Numbered from the stretch's first letter, positions 22,645 to 34,305 are shown. The stretch is 64,000 nt of DNA from Phytopythium helicoides (GCA_024867545.1 JANFNE010000030.1:496001-560000); one strand, 5' to 3'. Made by a program: numbers and translations. The notes: generated by a model not told the origin, from the sequence alone.

Positions 22645-24180
22645 AGAGGACGCGAAGACGAGTCTGACGCGCTGGTGCTGAACTATCGGACGTCAGCTCC
22701 GTCACATCACCTCGGACCAGACCAGAACGATGGCGAGGGTCGAGCGGATTCACTCGAGAGGGAACGCAAGGGGACTCGACAGTGGCATCGGATTCGCTTC
22801 AGTATGGAACTCACACAGCACGCGGTGACTTGACTCGGGTGGACGTGCGTGGCCACAGGAACGTTCAGCACGGCGGCGACGGCAACGACCGAAAAAAAAG
22901 AACCCGCCGGCATCTGACGACAGGCGGCCGCGTCTTTGTCAGCGACTCGCGGCCACCCGATCGAGCGGATCATCCGACCTGTAGATGCGTCGACGACTCG
23001 TTGCGACGCGAAAAAGGTGACTCTACCGACACGAATGATACAGAGGGACGCTGGGTGGTGACAACCGACAGCGCCTTGCTGGTCGCGGCGACTCGGCGGG
23101 GGACACAATCGACTCCTTGGGCCATTGGCAGCGGTTGCAACGCCCCACGGCGAGGTTTCAGACGTGCCTGCCTGCTGCCATGAATCACTTGGGTCCGGTG
23201 CCGACGAGCGCGTTTCCAGCTCAAAGTGACGTAGTATCTTCAAGTCGATCTTTCTACGGGTCAACTTGAGGTTCGCTTCAAGCGTCGGAGCAGGCGGCGA
23301 CCTTATTCGCGATCAGACTAGTCAAAGATCCCCGGGGTTGTCATGATGGACGATGTGTGTGAATCAGGGAGATCCGCGTGAAGCAAACCAGGTAGATCTT
23401 TCGGAGGTTGTCGCACAGAGGGCTCCCGGAACGATGCAACCCATCGCCTCCCTGTTCGAGTCATTGGACAGCATCGTCCGCACACAAGCCTCGTTTGCAC
23501 CTTGTTTCCCACGTGGTATCTTGCGGCAATTAATTACTCGAGGACCTCGGTGAAAGCCCGCCACGGCGGACTCGTCCGATGTTCAAATGGCTTGGTATAA
23601 CGGCTGACGCACCCAACCTCCCTCGGCGACGGGAGCCTAGCTACTAATGCTACAATGCTGGCTTCAGATGGTCTCGGAAGCCAACGTCATAGACCAGGAT
23701 GAATCATACAGCGAAGATCACGTCGTTCAACGCCGACATATCGCATTGCATTTGCAATCACAACACTGAAGACGCCAAGCACAGTCGAAATCGAGTCTAT
23801 CCATCTCCACTCACCCCATCCGGCGAACGCTATCCAGGAGCGAGTTGCAGCCCACAGTCACTGAACTCAACAAACAAGGCATGACCAACGATTCGAATCG
23901 CCTGCAACGCCCGCCATGATCACACCTGATCCTCCACTATGACCTCAACCTCCAAATCCTCAATCCCCTCACTCGAGTCCAGCACCGCAAGTCGAGACGC
24001 ATAAAAAAAAACAAAAGCCAGTGCCGGTAATCTCCGAAATAAAACTAAAAAAATAGCTTAGCTTGGTCTTGCCCATTGTATGTCGCCTATCTACCGGTAA
24101 ACCTAAACTTATCGCCTTCTTTTCGATTTTTAATCGCCAAAAGCGTCAGCTCCTCACTCCCCGACTAATAATCCACGAAA
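22645..24180. other. Long intergenic region without a supported gene
   Basis: About 1.5 kb between the kinase promoter and the CDP-DAG synthase start. Several open frames exist, up to 185 codons at 22707-23264 on the minus strand, but none has a domain, a convincing start or protein-like composition. No transposon remnant, RNA gene or tandem repeat was recognised. The last 180 bases before 24181 are AT-richer and probably hold the promoter. Confidence 0.5.
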
Positions 24181-26193
24181 ATGGCCGTCGACCCGCGCGC
24201 GCTGGCGGCGCCGGCGCCGACGGAGCTCGAGCTCAGCGTCAGCAGCACGCGCAGCAGCGTCGCGGGCGGCCGCCTGGTGCTCCCGTGGGTCTTCCGCGAC
24301 GACCCGGGAGGGTTCGTGGGCCCCGCCACGCCGCCGCTGCCCGAGCGCTCGCGGTCGGCGTCGTCCGGCGTCGCTGTCTCCGCGCTCGCTCTCGTGGCAC
24401 TCGTCGCGCGGCTTTTTCTACCAGAGCGCGCTGGACAGCGCGCTCGCGGTGACCCCGCAGGCGCTGCGGGGCTCCATGGGGAACAGCGGGACGCTTCCGG
24501 TCGAGGGCGCTGGCGGCGGCCACGTCCGTGCTGAGGCTCAACGCCGTGCAGCGCGTGCTCTCGGCGTTGGTGCTCGCCCCGCTCATCACCATCTTTCTGT
24601 GGCAGTCGCCCGCGTTCGCCACCGCCACGTTCTGCACGTTCGTCACCAGCATCTGCTCGTACGAGTACTCGTGGCTGGCTCACCGCATCCACCTGCGCGT
24701 CATCGCCAAGGTCAAGTTTGCCGAGAGAGAGCTCAGCGCCGGGATCGGCCAGTGACGGACGCCAGCCCACAGGATCGACCAGCACGAGCAACGGAGCGAC
24801 GGCTGCGACGGCCACCGTCGCGTTCGGACGGAGGGACAACGGGGTCAGCAACCGACGAAACCGTGCACACTCGTCGCGGACGAGCAGCAGCGGGAGCAGC
24901 GACTCGGACAGCTGCTGCGACGCTGGGACGGACTGCGAGCATCAATCGACCCAACTTGATCAAGTAACTCACGCAGAGGAGCAACCTGGAAGGACGCTTG
25001 TGTCAGCATCCTCGAGCACAGGCTTCACGGCGTCGTCGTCTGCCAGTCAGGTTCTGGAGCCTCCCCAGCAACCTAGCAGACAGCCCGTAGCTGCGTCTGC
25101 ATCCATTACGCACGTCAATCCTAGCAGCGACGCCGTGTCAACGCCTTCTGCCGAGGCTGGAACTGGAGTCGACGATGATCCAGAATGTGTTTCAGCATCG
25201 GGGGCAAGTGACCACACGTGGGCATCCGCTGTGAACGCTCGCGACCCCAGCTTTTCTCGGTGCGCTGTCACGGATTTGGCCAAAACTATGTTCTGGGGCA
25301 ACGAGTGGCTTGCAGGCATCGTGATCTCCACGATGATCACGGCAGTCACGAGCACCGGGTTTCTCATTTACGTCGAGTACATTCCCGAGGTCAAGGACAC
25401 GGACCTATACCGTTTACGGTGGTTCTACTCTATCGCCACGGACTTTGTTGCGGCGCTGAGTGGTGCATTTACACCCAACTGGAAGTACGCGCTGATCTGC
25501 CTCGTCGAGAAGATCGTCTTCACTCTTTTGACCATGCACTCGACCTCATGCCCTATCAACCGATTCAGCTGCGGCACGTCGATCGAGCCGAGCGAAGTGT
25601 TTCTCGCAGGCGCGCTGCTACTGTTTTTGTTCCGACTGAGCTCTCCTAGCTCATCGGGCGGACCTGCCGTATTCCTGTACATTGCACTCGACATGCTCGG
25701 GTATTTGTACATCATTGGAAGTCTGTCCGTGATTGTCGCTTTCGTCGATGACGAACGCCTAGATTCCTACCGGAAGCTTCTCATCGTATTGCTGTACGTG
25801 GTGTGGGCTTCCGACACTGGCGCGTACCTCACCGGCAAGGTGCTCGAATGGATGAAGTACTCTCACTACAACCCGCTTGCCAAGCATTTGTCGAAGAACA
25901 AGGATTATGAAGGCACGTTTGGAGCCATCATATTTGGCGTCGTCGCCATGCATCTGTCGTCTGATCTGCTGGATGTTCCAGGCTCCGCTGTCGCCCAGAT
26001 TGGCTTTACGGTGCTCGCTGTCATCGTTGGTCGGCTTGGAGATCTGTTCGAAAGTCTATTGAAGCGTGCAGCAGGAGTAAAGGACTCCGGCAAGCTGATC
26101 CCGGGCCACGGTGGCGTTCTTGACCGCATTGACGCGCTCATGTTCGCTAGCATTGTATTTGCTCGCTACTATGCTATGATTGTTGTGCCGTAG
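24181..26193 (+). CDS. Phosphatidate cytidylyltransferase (CDP-diacylglycerol synthase), frame breaks in the 5' half
   Basis: The 3' part (frame 1 from about 24730) is intact and contains the CDP-DAG synthase signature at the C-terminus: SLLKRAAGVKDSGKLIPGHG (the K-D and H-G-G-x-x-D-R ligands are all present). Several hydrophobic segments precede it (around WLAGIVISTMITAVTS, VEKIVFTLLTMHS, FLAGALLLFLF, LYIALDMLGYLYII). The enzyme makes CDP-diacylglycerol from phosphatidate and CTP for phosphatidylinositol and cardiolipin synthesis in the ER or mitochondrial inner membrane. Upstream, coding-like sequence moves through frames 1, 2, 0 and 1 with changes near 24350-24400, 24490-24510 and 24720-24735, so I read one gene with three one-base breaks. 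A Ser/Thr-rich linker of about 150 residues separates the N-terminal membrane segment (VLSALVLAPLITIFLW) from the main domain, which is unusually long for this family. Confidence 0.85.
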
Positions 26194-26355
26194 CTGACCT
26201 CCGACACCTTGCAGTTGTAATTTATTATGTCGGAAGTCACCGCCAAGAATCCCATACGATTGAAAGTCAACGTAATAATCCCATGTGATGCAGCCTCAGC
26301 GTGTTTCTCCCTCATTCCAAACTAACCTCCTCGCTAGCCACGACGCACGCATACC

Positions 26356-27137
26356 TTACGCCCACTGGTAGCAGATCTGCTGCGCAACGCTCCGCGCTTT
26401 CTGCTCGTCGTACAAAAGCTTGACCAGCGTCAACCCAAGGGGTATCGCCGTTCCAGGGCCTTGACTCGTCACGACGCGACCCGAGACGACGACTTTCGAA
26501 TCCACGAAGCAGTGGCTGATGAACCGTGCACAATCGGCACTGCATGTTGCTTGAGCATTGCTTTCGAGAAGGTTCAGTGGTCGAAGCACATGTACAGGCG
26601 CACTCGAGCTGGCAGCTACCCAACGTCCATCTTGCGTGTGCCACTGCAACATCTTTTTGAGCAGTTCGCATTCCAAGAAGCGCTCTGCACCGGCACCCTT
26701 GGAGATAGAAAAAAAAAGTTGCCAACTAAGAATCAACACCACGGACACATACTCTCAACCAAACTCACCCCTGGAATCACGATCAACTCGTACGTCCCGA
26801 AGCTGCTGTCCTCGATCGACTGGTCGGCGCGAATTCGAAGACCATAGTTCCCCTCGACAACGTTCGTTGGCTTTCGCCCCAGCGCGGCCAAGGTGACGTG
26901 CATGCCGCCAAGTGCGAGCAAGTCGGACATGGTCAGCACCTCCATCTCTTCGCTGCCGTCGCCAACGACAATCAGCGCGCGAGGCTTGACGTGCGGAGAT
27001 TGCAATGGTGGACTTGGGAGATCCGGGGTGCTGCTTCCTCCAACGACCGGAGGCGGCACGATTGGCGTCGAGGCTGGACGCTCATCGCCTTGGTTGTCTT
27101 GAGGTATGATCGGGCTCGGAAGGATCGGCGACGCCAT
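26356..27137 (-). CDS. DJ-1/PfpI-family protein lacking the nucleophilic cysteine
   Basis: Two exons on the minus strand (26769-27137 and 26356-26697, intron of 71 nt) give 236 aa. A Pro-rich N-terminal extension of about 50 residues precedes the DJ-1 domain: ALIVVGDGSEEMEVLTM with the conserved Glu, then IVIPGGAGAE across the splice. At the nucleophile elbow, where active members read GAICAAP, this one reads AASSSAP, with Ser at about residue 154 in place of the catalytic Cys. The surrounding fold is preserved to the end (VTSQGPGTAIPLGLTLVKLL). It may therefore be an inactive or altered paralogue acting as a subunit or sensor. It is head to head with the intact DJ-1 gene at 27273; 135 bp separate the two starts. 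Confidence 0.85.
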
Positions 27138-27238
27138 GCTGCCTTGATGGTAACTTCCCGAATGGCACTTTGGATATGGGCCTTGCCAGCGAGAAACGGG
27201 ACGCGGCGAGAACTTCCAACTGTCGGGTCCTTATGCTA

Positions 27239-27255
27239 GTCATTTCGCAATTTGC
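27239..27255 (+). promoter_or_regulatory. Oomycete-type initiator plus FPR core promoter
   Basis: TCATTTCGCAATTTGCC matches the oomycete core promoter: an initiator of the form YCAYTYY directly followed by the flanking promoter region type CAATTTNCC. It stands 18 bp before the start codon at 27273, so transcription would begin very close to the coding region. This is sequence match plus family knowledge. Confidence 0.55.
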
Positions 27256-27272
27256 CTTGTAAAGGAACAAGC

Positions 27273-27940
27273 ATGGCGTCGCTTGTGGACAAGTTCAGCG
27301 ATATGCTGCGTCCGAAGCCGACGGCGCTGATCCCCGTGGTGCGCTTTTGTACCGTTCGTGCACGAGCATCGCATCTCATTGACTGTTTGTGTTCACCACC
27401 CAGGCAACTGACAGCGAGGAGATTGAGGTCGTGACCATGACGGATTTGTTGGCGCGCGCTGGGGTACGCGTGACGCTCGCACATGTGGGGCAAGACCATC
27501 CGCATCGACTCGTGAAGCTCGTCCGCGGCACCAACATCCAGTCTGACAAGTCGATCGAATATTGCCTGGATGACGACTACGACCTCATCGCGATTCCAGG
27601 AGGACCCGGCGCGAAGGAGCTCGGTGCCAGTGCGACCCTCATCGGCATTCTCCAGCGCCACATCGCCGCCCGCAAGCTCGTTGGCGCCATTTGCGCCGCG
27701 CCAGTGGAGGTTCTGCACCGCAACTCGCTGGCGCCTGGACTACCAATGACCTGCCACCCACCGCTGAAGGAGCAGCTCGGAGAGCTGTACATGGAGGACG
27801 CCGTGGTCACGAGCGACGAAATCATCGTCACGAGCCAAGCCCCAGGAACAGCCATCGCCATGGCCTTGCGCCTAATCGAGCTCCTGCGAGGTCCCAAGGT
27901 CGCCACAGACGTTGCAACCGCCATCGCGTTCTCCAAGTAG
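27273..27940 (+). CDS. DJ-1/PfpI-family protein, intact nucleophile
   Basis: Two exons (27273-27338 and 27404-27940, intron of 65 nt) give 200 aa. The spliced N-terminal strand ALIPVATDSEEIEVV carries the conserved Glu, followed by IAIPGGPGAKEL and the nucleophile elbow KLVGAICAAPVEVL with Cys at about residue 119. The C-terminus (VTSQAPGTAIAMALRLIELL) completes a normal DJ-1 domain. Family members act as redox sensors, glyoxalases or glycation-repair enzymes; which applies cannot be told. It forms an inverted duplicate with the gene at 26356-27137 and probably shares its promoter region. No targeting peptide is seen (MASLVDKFSDMLRPKP), so it is probably cytosolic. Confidence 0.88.
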
Positions 27941-28103
27941 GTCAGTCGCCACTTGGTCGTGTCGTGGGGATGCCGCAGTGAGCTTGCATGTCATGTCGGA
28001 CTCGCACACTTCAACATGACCTTTTCCGTAATTTCGCCATTTTCCGTCCGACTGTGGTTTCGAGTGCATAACTCGTCATTAGCGATCCGACCGTCTCGAG
28101 ACC

Positions 28104-30768
28104 ATGTCGCGCACCAAGGCGAGCGTCTGTCGCCGCTTCATGAGGCTCCAGCGGTGAATGAGCTGACGAAAGTTGCAAACTGTCGATGAGCAGGAGGCGA
28201 CCGTCATCCTGCTGGACGTGGGGCCGTCGATGGCGCTGCCGCTCAAGGAGCGCGGGGCTTCCAGGAACGGCTCCAGGCGCTTCGACGCGGCGGTGGCGGC
28301 GGTCGACGGGTTTATCCAGCAGAAGATCTTCTTCAAGGCCAAGGACGAGGTCGGCGTCGTGGTCTATGGGTCTCAAGGTCGGCTGGATGGAGCAGTGTGG
28401 TGTTTTTTTTCGGAGTGCGAGGTGGCCAACGATCTTTCTGGCGGGCACAGAGACGGACAACCAGCTGAATGAAGAGCAGGGCCAGGACGAGTACCGCAAC
28501 GTGCAGGTGCTGCACTCGATCGACGCGCCCACGCTGCGCCTATGTGAGAAGCTGCACGAGCTGCAGCCGAGCTCGGATCCGAACGTCAAGGTGACGATGG
28601 ATGTGTTGATACTTTTTGGATCGAGGTCTTTTGCTGGATTTTGCTGACGTGTGGGAATTCGTGCTCGCGTAGGTCGACATTCTGGACGGACTGATTGTGG
28701 CGCTTGATTTGCTCTATCGACGCATTGCCAACAAGAAGTACGAGCTGAAGCTCATCGTGATCACTGATGCCGCTGCGAAGATTAGCGATCCGTCCGATAT
28801 TGAGGCGGTCGTGGGGATGATCACGGGAATGGGAGTCCAGCTGCAGATTATGTGCGTCTCTTCTGCGGGAAGAGGTAAAGTGTGCTGCCAATCTAATAGC
28901 GCTTCGCATGATCAGTGGGCTGGACTTCAAGCACGTGTCCGACAAAACCCAGGCGGATTCTGCCAAGGAGAATACCGAGAGCGGCACCGACCTCGAAGAT
29001 GAGCAGATGCCTTCGCTTACGCCTGAAGAGCTGATCAAGGTGAGCTCATTGGCAACTGCCATGGTTGGTGGATTGTGCTAACAACATAGATGCTGTGTCA
29101 GACGGAGAACGAGAAGATGCTAGTGTCGATTGCGGATGAAGTTCGAGGGCATGTGAGCTCCGTGTCCAAGCGCATGCAACTAATGGCACAAGGCATGAAG
29201 AAAACGGTTGCACCAACCACCAAGTTTCGTGGAAACCTCGAGATCGGCACAGATGGATTCGGGATCCCTGTGTACTGCTACCTCAAGACCAAGATGGTGA
29301 CGCTCCCGACGCTAGCAAAGGAATCACAGGCGTCTTATGAGAAAGAGACTGCAGGTCGCGTCAAAATGGATCGGCGCTACACAAATCCTCGTGATCCAGA
29401 CGAAGAAGTTCCTCCAGACCAGCAAGTGCGCGCATATCGCTACGGCAAGGAAAAAGTGCCATTCTTATCGGCGGATGTGGAATTCTTCAAGTTCCAGACA
29501 GAAAAGTCCCTAAAGGTGCTGGGTTTTTTGGACAAGTCATTAGTGTCTCCAACCAAGTTCATGGAAGCAACGGATGTATTCATCGCCGAGCCGGGGAAGC
29601 CGCATGCTGCTCAAGCGCTTGCCGCTTTGATCGAGGCAATGGTCTCCATGAACCAGGTTGCGATCGCCCGGTTTGTAGCGCGCAAAAATGCGGCCCCCAA
29701 GGTTGTCGCCCTTATTCCCAACTCGCCTTTTTCACCTGGAAGCGAGCGCTACTACGCATTTTGGTCAAATGTGCTGCCTTTCGACGAGGATGTGCGCAAC
29801 TACGAGTTTGCGCCGCTAAAGACGAGGAAGTTTACCCCCACCTCGGAACAGCAAGAGTTGGCTGACAAACTAGGTCGACCGTCTCAGCGTGCGCACCGAA
29901 AAGGCTGACGAAGTTGGATCTTGCTTCAATCCAGTGATTGCTCGCTTCTACAACGCGACACGAGATCGCGCGTTCGATGATACAGCGCCGGTTCCACCTA
30001 TTCCGACGTACATTGAGGCTTGCATGAACATGGATCCGGCACGGAAGCAGCGGATTGAGTCAATGATCAAGAGCTTCGGCGATGCCTTTTCTCTTCGCGA
30101 GGCCGTGAAGGCTCAGAGTACCAAGAAGAAAAAGGCATTCTGGAGCGATGTGCCAATGTCACTGAGCGAAACAGTGAAGCAAGAGGCCGCTGGTGCAGAG
30201 GATGGCGACGAAGATGGCGGCCATGATGGAGGTGGCTCAGATGGAGAGTTCGATCTGGATGATCTCCTCGACGGAGGCAACGCTGTTACGTCCGTGGGAT
30301 CCATGAACCCAGGTCGCGGACTTTGAAGCTCTGATTGAAGTCTCGAACTCCAAGCGTGCTGACCGCCGTGATCGTCTTCTTGCAGCAGTGAATGGCATGA
30401 AGACACAAATCGAGACTTTCCTCCGCCACCCTGATGCGCAGTTCCACCGCAAGGGCCTCCAGTGTCTCGTTCACTTTCGCAAGCGCAGTGTGGACATTCA
30501 TTATGCAGCCGAGTTCAACGAGTTTATGGCGTCGCTCAAGGTATCGCTGGGCGAAGAGTCGAGCGCGTGGGAGTCAATCAAGGCGGAGGGTGTGACGCTA
30601 CTTAGCTCCGACGACGAGCCAACGATCAGCGTGTCTGCTGCTCATGCTCGTGCGTTCCTCTTTGGCGAAGAAGAAGCCGACGCGGATGCTGGAGCAGCTG
30701 CAGCGGCGTCACTGTCCTCACAGGTCGATGCCGCCGAGGAGGACGACATGTTTGCCGACTTTGAGTAG
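28104..30768 (+). CDS. KU80: Ku80 (XRCC5), DNA end-binding subunit, two one-base breaks
   Basis: Six exons: 28104-28124, 28194-28377, 28451-28590, 28673-28851, 28916-29039 and 29090-30768; introns of 50-83 nt, all in phase. The N-terminal von Willebrand-type fold starts SEATVILLDVGPSMA. Then come the Ku core beta-barrel (around KTVAPTTKFRGNLEIG), the RAYRYGKEKVPF segment and, at the end, the Ku80 C-terminal domain that binds DNA-PKcs in animals. Ku80 with Ku70 clamps broken DNA ends for non-homologous end joining in the nucleus. Exon 6 breaks frame twice: near 29872 and near 30312, each with one extra G in AGGTCG where the expected reading has AGTCG. After correction it reads DKLVDRLSV and MNPVADFEALI, the latter matching the NPAENF segment of human Ku86. 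The gene ends four bases before the convergent TSR2 stop. Confidence 0.88.
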
Positions 30769-30772
30769 TGAT

Positions 30773-31510
30773 TCACACATATTGCTGACGATCGAGAGGA
30801 ACACGAATGCTTTTCACCTTTTTTTCGATGGTACATAAGTCTACTGCGCGCCAGGGGAACTCGACCGACGGGTCGAACATCTTAGGCGCGGCCTTCCGCC
30901 GTGAGGATCGGCGCACGGTCGTGAAGCCGTCGGCGTCCACGAGGTCCTCCTGCTGTGCCTGCTGCTGGTCGTCGTCCTGCATGGACTCCTCGGCGATAGA
31001 TCCCATGGTAGCGTCGGCGTCGTTGTCGGTGCGCACCTTAGCAGCCTTGAGGTCGATGGGGAACATGGTCTGCACCTGGTCGTGCAGGTGCTTGACGCGC
31101 GAGTAGTCTCCCTTCTTGCACTCGTCGGCGAGCACGGTGAGCAGCTCCGAGAGCTCCTCGACGCTGCCGTCCTCGCAGATGAGACCGAACTGGGACTCGA
31201 CGTAGTCGCTGAGGTCCTCGACCAGGTCGTCCGCGTACACGTTCTTGGTGTACTTGAAGACGTTGAGCACCTCGTCCAGCAGCATCTCGTACTTGCGGCG
31301 CATGTCGCCGCCGCCCCACTCGCCCTCGATCGCCATGCGCAGCGCCGTCCAGCGGGACATGGCCAGCTTGACCGCGTACTCAAAGTACTCCCATTGTGAC
31401 TTGGTCGTGCCCTGCAGGAACGCCTCCGAGTGCTCGCGCGCCACCGCCAGCATCACGCTCTCCGTCGCGCTCATGGTGGTGCCGAGTGTCAATGCCAAAC
31501 TGACGTCCAT
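30773..31510 (-). CDS. TSR2: TSR2 homologue, pre-rRNA processing / eS26 chaperone
   Basis: A single-exon 245-aa protein. The TSR2 domain lies at about residues 40-140: a helix with SRWTALRMAIEGEWGG (the conserved WTAL-type start), then VYADDLVEDLSDYVESQFG and DGSVEELSELL. TSR2 proteins carry ribosomal protein eS26 to assembling 40S subunits and take part in 20S pre-rRNA processing. The C-terminal half is acidic, then basic, which fits binding of basic ribosomal proteins. Two possible starts (31510, 31474) lie in frame. ATTGG (31541-31545) and CCAAT (31554-31558) boxes stand just upstream. It is tail to tail with Ku80, with only four bases between the stops, so the two 3' UTRs must overlap. 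Confidence 0.82.
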   Translation of the reverse strand: MDVSLALTLGTTMSATESVMLAVAREHSEAFLQGTTKSQWEYFEYAVKLAMSRWTALRMAIEGEWGGGDMRRKYEMLLDEVLNVFKYTKNVYADDLVEDLSDYVESQFGLICEDGSVEELSELLTVLADECKKGDYSRVKHLHDQVQTMFPIDLKAAKVRTDNDADATMGSIAEESMQDDDQQQAQQEDLVDADGFTTVRRSSRRKAAPKMFDPSVEFPWRAVDLCTIEKKVKSIRVPLDRQQYV

Positions 31511-31714
31511 GCGTGCCGTCCATCCGTCCCAACGACGTTGATTGGCTACAAATCCAATGGACGGGTGAGCGCCGTGGACGACGCGGAGGAAGGTCGTCGA
31601 TCATGGAGCGTTAGCCGCTTCAAGCATGGAGGCCTGCTGCATTTCGTTGTGGTCGTTGACTAGCGGCTTCATCACAGACGTGGCGACTAGCCAGAGTTTC
31701 CAAGTCCCGACTTG

Positions 31715-32094
31715 ATGGACGAGTTGCGGATTTTCGACTTCAACTATGATGCAATTGCGTTGAGTGGCTCCGCGTTGAGGAGATCTGCCTCGCCCACGAC
31801 GAGGCTGTGGTCGTCAAGCTGCTCGGGCTTGTCGTGTATTGCCTGCAAAGCGATGCCAGCCACCTCGTTTTCAACAACGACGTATGGAAGATGATAGTGC
31901 GAGCTCTGCTTCAGCATCAGTTAGTTACAGTAGCCACGCTCATCGCTGCCAAGTCGCGAGCGAAAGCAGTGCTTGGCATGCAAAAGAGACTTGCAGCAAT
32001 GACAAGAATGCCGACGGAGGGCAGGACCGCACTCCACTCTCGCTCCGCTCCTTCGAAATTGGGAGCCACTACCGACTCGGACGCCTTGTGGTAG
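31715..32094 (+). CDS. Hypothetical protein, short, one frame break
   Basis: The frame from ATG 31715 (MDELRIFDFNYDAIAL) and the frame that ends at 32094 join if one base is missing near 31760 (GCGTTGAGTGG where GCGTTGGAGTGG would keep the frame). The joined product of about 126 aa has helical segments (ICLAHDEAVVVKLLGLVVY, VWKMIVRALLQHQLV) like one or two HEAT-type repeats. Resemblance to the C-terminal part of WAPL-domain proteins is faint and not claimed. It may be a truncated gene or a fragment, since no start further upstream or longer downstream frame was found. Confidence 0.45.
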
Positions 32095-32540
32095 CAGCGG
32101 ACTTCTGAAGGATGAGAACGTGACGTTGTGGATGCTCTTTGCCTGCACCTCGTGCCCCACCGCACATCGGATACTCTCCGGCATTGAGCTCGCCCCGCCG
32201 GCCAACGCCATCAACACAATCCACCAGAGTCTCCAAACACGCTCACATGATCGATCACCACCGCCTCTCAACAAAAGAACTGCCACGCACCAACACACAT
32301 GGCCATCTCGCCAGATGCCACCTTGAGTCTCACGGCGTGACCGCGCATAGCCATCACGTGTGACCCACTGCTTACCAATAGTAGGACAGGCTGCATCCAC
32401 TTTCCACTTGAAGCGGGTCACTGGCTACACCACCGCCCTCATGCCGGACGAATGATCATTTCACCACTTGCGTCGGCTTGCGCTGCCTGCATCTAACAGG
32501 CGCGTGAAACGGTGAGGCTCGCGTGCAGCGGTGGCTGGTG
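32095..32540. other. Intergenic region without a supported gene
   Basis: About 445 bp between the hypothetical gene and the glycosyltransferase start. Only short frames with no motif. It presumably holds the promoter of the gene at 32541. Confidence 0.5.
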
Positions 32541-34305
32541 ATGGCGCCAGTCGCCGAGTCGCCCGGCAGCCCACAGGCCGTTGGAGCGGACGCACCGATG
32601 GGGAGGAGCGCGTGGCTGCGGCCTGGGATACTAGTCGGCGTTGCCGTGCTCATGGTGGTGAGCGTGGTCAACTACTCGCTCTACTACTCGTACGTGGCGT
32701 CCGTGGAGCAGCCGACGGCGACGGTCGGGCTGCGGCACGAGGGGGAGGCGAGCTTCCAGAGGACCGAGAGGGACGCCACGGAGATCGTGGACGCGCTGCT
32801 CGCGGCGCTCAAGGAGAACCCAGACCTGCTGAGCGACCAAACGACCGTGAACGAGACCGCCGAGGAAGAGGAGGTCAAGTTCGAGGAGGAGGTGACGCCG
32901 GCTCCGACGCTAGTGGCGGATGCGCCGGTCGAGACAGATGGCGCCGCCGTTCCAGGACGACCAGGAGGAGACGCTCAGCATCGAGGACGACATTCACGTC
33001 GTGTTCAGCATGAGCTGCGACCAGGGCAAGCGCGTGCTGCTGCAGAGCATCCTGCAGTACTCGGCCGAGGCGGTCGGCCAGCGAGGACCCATCACGCAGA
33101 TTCTGTCAGGGTGCACGCCAGAGCAGCAGGAGCGCATCATGCGCGAGGAGCCGGCGCTGTATCACGACTTCCGCCGTCACTTCACGCCGTCGTACTCGCC
33201 GCATCCGGTTCCGGGCGTCGAGGACTGGTACACGCCATACAACAAGCCGTTCGCGTTGCGCCATTTCCTGCAGTTTGCCGAGCCACCCGTGACCCAGCGA
33301 GTCGTTGCACTGATCGACGGAGACTCAGTCTTCTTCAAGAAATTGGCGGTCAACACAGGGGCAGACATGCGCAAATTCTATCGGCCGATTGGAGATGGGT
33401 GGAATGAGTCTATGACCGTGGACGACACGGTCGAGGACGGAGTGGCGATTGCCCAGGACTGGCTAAATTATCTTGGCTCCGGATGGCTCTACCCCGGTGC
33501 CTTGGAGAATCGGGTAAAAGTCTGCGAAGATGACGTGGAGTGCGTGAAAATCTTTCTCTCCATCTCGGAGGAGTACGCTCGCAAGCACTACACTGGACCG
33601 GGACCGCCGTACATCCTCACGCGCAATGACTTTATCCGCATGGTCGACGACTACTGCAACTTTCTCGTGCGGATGCGAAAGCTCGACGACGGCTGGATGA
33701 CCGAGATGTTCGCGTACACACTTTCGGCTGCTCGCCACGACATCAAGCACAAGCTGTTCACGAACTTGGGCGTGACGCACCCAAATATGGGTGGTGAGGG
33801 ACGCGAAGACTGGACATTCCTGAGCGCCAGCTCCAACAGCGCCGACGAAGACAAGTCCCCACCGATGCCAATGCGAAATCCGTGCGAGGACGATTCTACA
33901 GTGGTGCTGCCAGATCGCGCACCCGTGACCGTCCACTACTGTCAGAAGTACGGCTACCTCGATGGAGAAGCCAATGACACAGAGCATCATCCACTAGGAC
34001 ACTACTTCTACAAGTACTCGATCCCTGAGGAGATCATTAACTGCGAAAGTGAGTTGCTGAAGGTTCCGCCAGCGACCGAGTGGAGCGAGTTGCCATTCAA
34101 GGACTGGACAAAGCTCATTGCCGATTTAAGCGAGGAGGAGCAGGCGATCAGGCGTCTGCGCAAGTATCACGAAGTTTGGTTCGAGTGCTCCATGACCAAG
34201 ATTGTGAACCAGGCGTTAGTGAGATACAAGCGCCGCATGTGCCCGCAGGGATACAATACATTCCGCGGCATTTCGCTCATTAGCACCGAAGAAAAAACTG
34301 GGTGA
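32541..34305 (+). CDS. HPAT/SERGT-like Golgi glycosyltransferase, one frame break
   Basis: A type II membrane protein of about 585 aa. After a short cytosolic tail there is one signal anchor (ILVGVAVLMVVSVVNYSLYY), an acidic stalk, and a lumenal catalytic domain that starts DDIHVVFSMSCDQGKRVLLQ. The family traits are the VFSMSCD entry strand, the GPITQILSGC segment, YNKPFALRHFL, and the DGD in VVALIDGDSVFF that fits a metal-binding DxD. Relatives in plants and algae add arabinose to hydroxyproline or galactose to serine on secreted proteins, but the donor and acceptor cannot be told here. The frame changes once near 32949 (one extra base in the stalk); both halves otherwise read well. The start ATG at 32541 precedes the anchor by about 30 residues. 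Confidence 0.75.

Noticed and set aside
22707..23264. A 185-codon minus-strand frame in the long intergenic region
   Set aside because: Start and composition are poor, no domain is seen, and the flanks have no splice or promoter support.
29871..30316. Programmed +1 frameshifting in Ku80
   Set aside because: No slippery sequence or recoding signal was seen, and similar breaks occur in many unrelated genes, so assembly indels are more likely.
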